This document shows positions 12,289 through 13,497 of a stretch of 13,497 nt of DNA, one piece after another; position 1 is the first letter of the stretch, and every line of letters starts with the position of its first letter. The position numbers were made by a program, and so were the translations under genes. Origin of the DNA: Chloroflexota bacterium (GTDB lineage Bacteria; Chloroflexota; Dehalococcoidia; SZUA-161; JAUWZY01); assembly GCA_030615045.1 (NCBI GenBank), contig JAUWZY010000015.1, positions 1-13,497 of the forward strand. Direction: 5' to 3'. Under the pieces are notes generated by a model. It saw only the letters and a list, made by a program, of their open reading frames with translations. It did not search any database and had not been told where the DNA came from.

Positions 12289-12822
12289 CTATGACCTCCG
12301 GAACAACTTCTTTATGATCTCAACCGGGCTTGGAGTCTTGAGCTCTTCAGCTTTCCACCACACCTCGGCACCATGTTTTGCCCCCCAGAGCAAGAGCCCA
12401 ACGCTGGTAGCATAGGCCGGGTCATAAAGGATATCGGCAGGGCCAGTTACCTCCTTGGGCACTCGCACCCGTGTGGAAAGCCCTGATACCTCTTGAGCTA
12501 AGGCCTCGATGCCGGGCAGGTTCGCGGTGCCGCCGGTTAGGATCAGGCCAGCGGGGGCTGTGATTTCATATTCATGGCTTACTATCTCGGCAAAGATCAA
12601 CTTGAACATCTCCTCAGCCCGGACGCTGATCATTTCGGTGAACTCTCTACCGGAGACGGTATAGCCATCTCCGAGGTTGATTGTTTCCTCCGCCTCATAA
12701 CCTGGCGTCACATTGCCAAACCTTATTTTTGCCTCTTCAGCTAATTCGAATGGGATGCCTAAGCCAATGGAGAGGTCCCTGATCATCTGGTAGCCACTAT
12801 GGGCAGGGCAGCAGAATGCCAA
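12289..12822 (-). CDS. ftsA: Cell division protein FtsA, C-terminal fragment after a frameshift
   Basis: From about residue 10 this frame reads the second half of FtsA: GYQMIRDLSIGLGIPFELAEEAK, the ISVRAEEMFKLIF region, the nucleotide-binding LILTGGTANLPGI, and AYATSVGLLLW. The end, PVEIIKKLFRRS, is the amphipathic membrane-targeting helix typical of FtsA. The first ten residues (MAFCCPAHS) are the wrong frame of the true coding sequence, and the TTG start is not credible as a natural one. Together with the fragment at 12783-13490 it makes one FtsA of about 400 aa, the normal length, read from 13490 to 12289. The stop TAG lies one base before the ftsZ ATG. Confidence 0.85.
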   Translation of the reverse strand: MAFCCPAHSGYQMIRDLSIGLGIPFELAEEAKIRFGNVTPGYEAEETINLGDGYTVSGREFTEMISVRAEEMFKLIFAEIVSHEYEITAPAGLILTGGTANLPGIEALAQEVSGLSTRVRVPKEVTGPADILYDPAYATSVGLLLWGAKHGAEVWWKAEELKTPSPVEIIKKLFRRS

Positions 12823-13490
12823 ACACCCCCTTGCTTGAACAGCGCGATGTCTGCGGTTCCACCGCCGATATCGGCCACGAAGGCACCGAGCTCCTTCTCC
12901 TCCTCATTTAGTATCGCCTCGCCGGCAGCCACTGCCCCTGGGATCAGGTCCTCAACCTCCACCCCAGCGCTGCGAACGCAGTCGACTAGGTTGCGGATGG
13001 CGGTCGCCGAAGCAGTGACCAAATGGGTATCGGCGTCCAGCCTAAAACCATGCATCCCCACTGGATCTTTAACTTCGACCTGACCATCGAGGATATAGTA
13101 GCGCGGGATAATGCGCACCAGCCTCCTATCGCTGGGGATGGTGATACTGGTGCTTTCGGCAACCGCTTTCCGGACATCCCCGGGAGATACCAAGCGACTG
13201 CGCCGGAAGATACCTACCGTACCCCGATTGTTGACGGAACGAAGGTGCCTGCCGGTTATACTGACAAAGGCCGATTTCATCTCGATGCCACTGGTGCTTT
13301 GAGCCATCCTTACCGACTCTTGAATTGACCTCCTCGCCCTATCGATGTCGACGACAATTCCCTTCTGCATGCCTTTGCTGGGAACGACACCAACTCCCAA
13401 AACTCGCATCATGCCAGCTTCGTCAATCTCGGCGATGATACTACAGACCTTGCTCATACCTACGTCTATAACCTGAAAGTTCTTCGGCAT
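12783..13490 (-). CDS. ftsA: Cell division protein FtsA, N-terminal fragment before a frameshift
   Basis: FtsA is an actin-like ATPase that anchors FtsZ to the membrane. This frame gives phosphate-1 QVIDVGMSKVCSIIAEID (about residues 6-23), the 1C-domain region KGIVVDIDRARRSIQESV, and phosphate-2 ADIGGGTADIALF (206-218), then SAALPI (residue 231). The family continues with GGY/N there. Here the frame instead reads VATR and stops, while GYQMIRD continues in the neighbouring frame. Reading GTGGC (12793-12797, minus strand) as GGTGGC restores the motif, so one G is missing. ATG 13490 is preceded by GGGGCAA at the window edge. The cause may be a real mutation or an assembly error. Confidence 0.85.
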   Translation of the reverse strand: MPKNFQVIDVGMSKVCSIIAEIDEAGMMRVLGVGVVPSKGMQKGIVVDIDRARRSIQESVRMAQSTSGIEMKSAFVSITGRHLRSVNNRGTVGIFRRSRLVSPGDVRKAVAESTSITIPSDRRLVRIIPRYYILDGQVEVKDPVGMHGFRLDADTHLVTASATAIRNLVDCVRSAGVEVEDLIPGAVAAGEAILNEEEKELGAFVADIGGGTADIALFKQGGVWHSAALPIVATR

Positions 13491-13497
13491 TTGCCCC

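Noticed and set aside
1..13497. CRISPR array or intact insertion sequence
   Set aside because: The repeats at 2339-2988 are few, irregularly spaced and palindromic with long unequal gaps, and no transposase gene or cas gene is present.

Overview
The window looks like a bacterial chromosome segment, most likely from Chloroflexota and plausibly Dehalococcoidia. That placement is an inference from gene content and order: ftsA-ftsZ, nrdR with a class II (B12-dependent) ribonucleotide reductase, yggS-proC-yggT and ftsH. No rRNA or marker search was possible.

The left third (1-3180) is an accessory, more A+T-rich region read mainly from the + strand. It opens with the C-terminal catalytic half of a tyrosine recombinase whose frame runs into a complete tRNA-Leu(TAA); the integrase stop codon coincides with the tRNA anticodon. 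A promoter-led two-gene cassette follows: a 67-aa protein, then an SDH-family Clp-fold serine protease whose best start is a TTG inside the end of the first gene. Next come a decayed coding stretch, a minus-strand TM2-domain membrane protein, and a gene-poor segment. That segment holds three diverged hairpin repeats, a 54-aa membrane protein between two of them, and another coding-like scrap.

The rest (3185-13490) is a housekeeping block on the minus strand. In transcription order it holds ftsA (broken by one frameshift), ftsZ, a terminator, an NrdR-controlled promoter, nrdR, nrdJ, a two-piece nuclease-like hypothetical gene, yggS, a 64-aa membrane protein, proC and yggT. ftsH follows with its own extended -10 promoter and a strong terminator. 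The yggS...yggT order downstream of ftsZ recalls the Gram-positive division cluster (ylmE-sepF-ylmG). Here nrdR-nrdJ and a foreign-looking gene have been inserted, and a small membrane protein and proC occupy the place of sepF.

The most notable observations are: a tandem pair of NrdR-box-like sites, 31 bp centre to centre, at the nrdR promoter; a probable PD-(D/E)XK-like gene split by one in-frame amber codon inside the nrd-yggS gene run; a one-base frameshift in the GG motif of ftsA; the hairpin repeat family; and the integrase/tRNA overlap.
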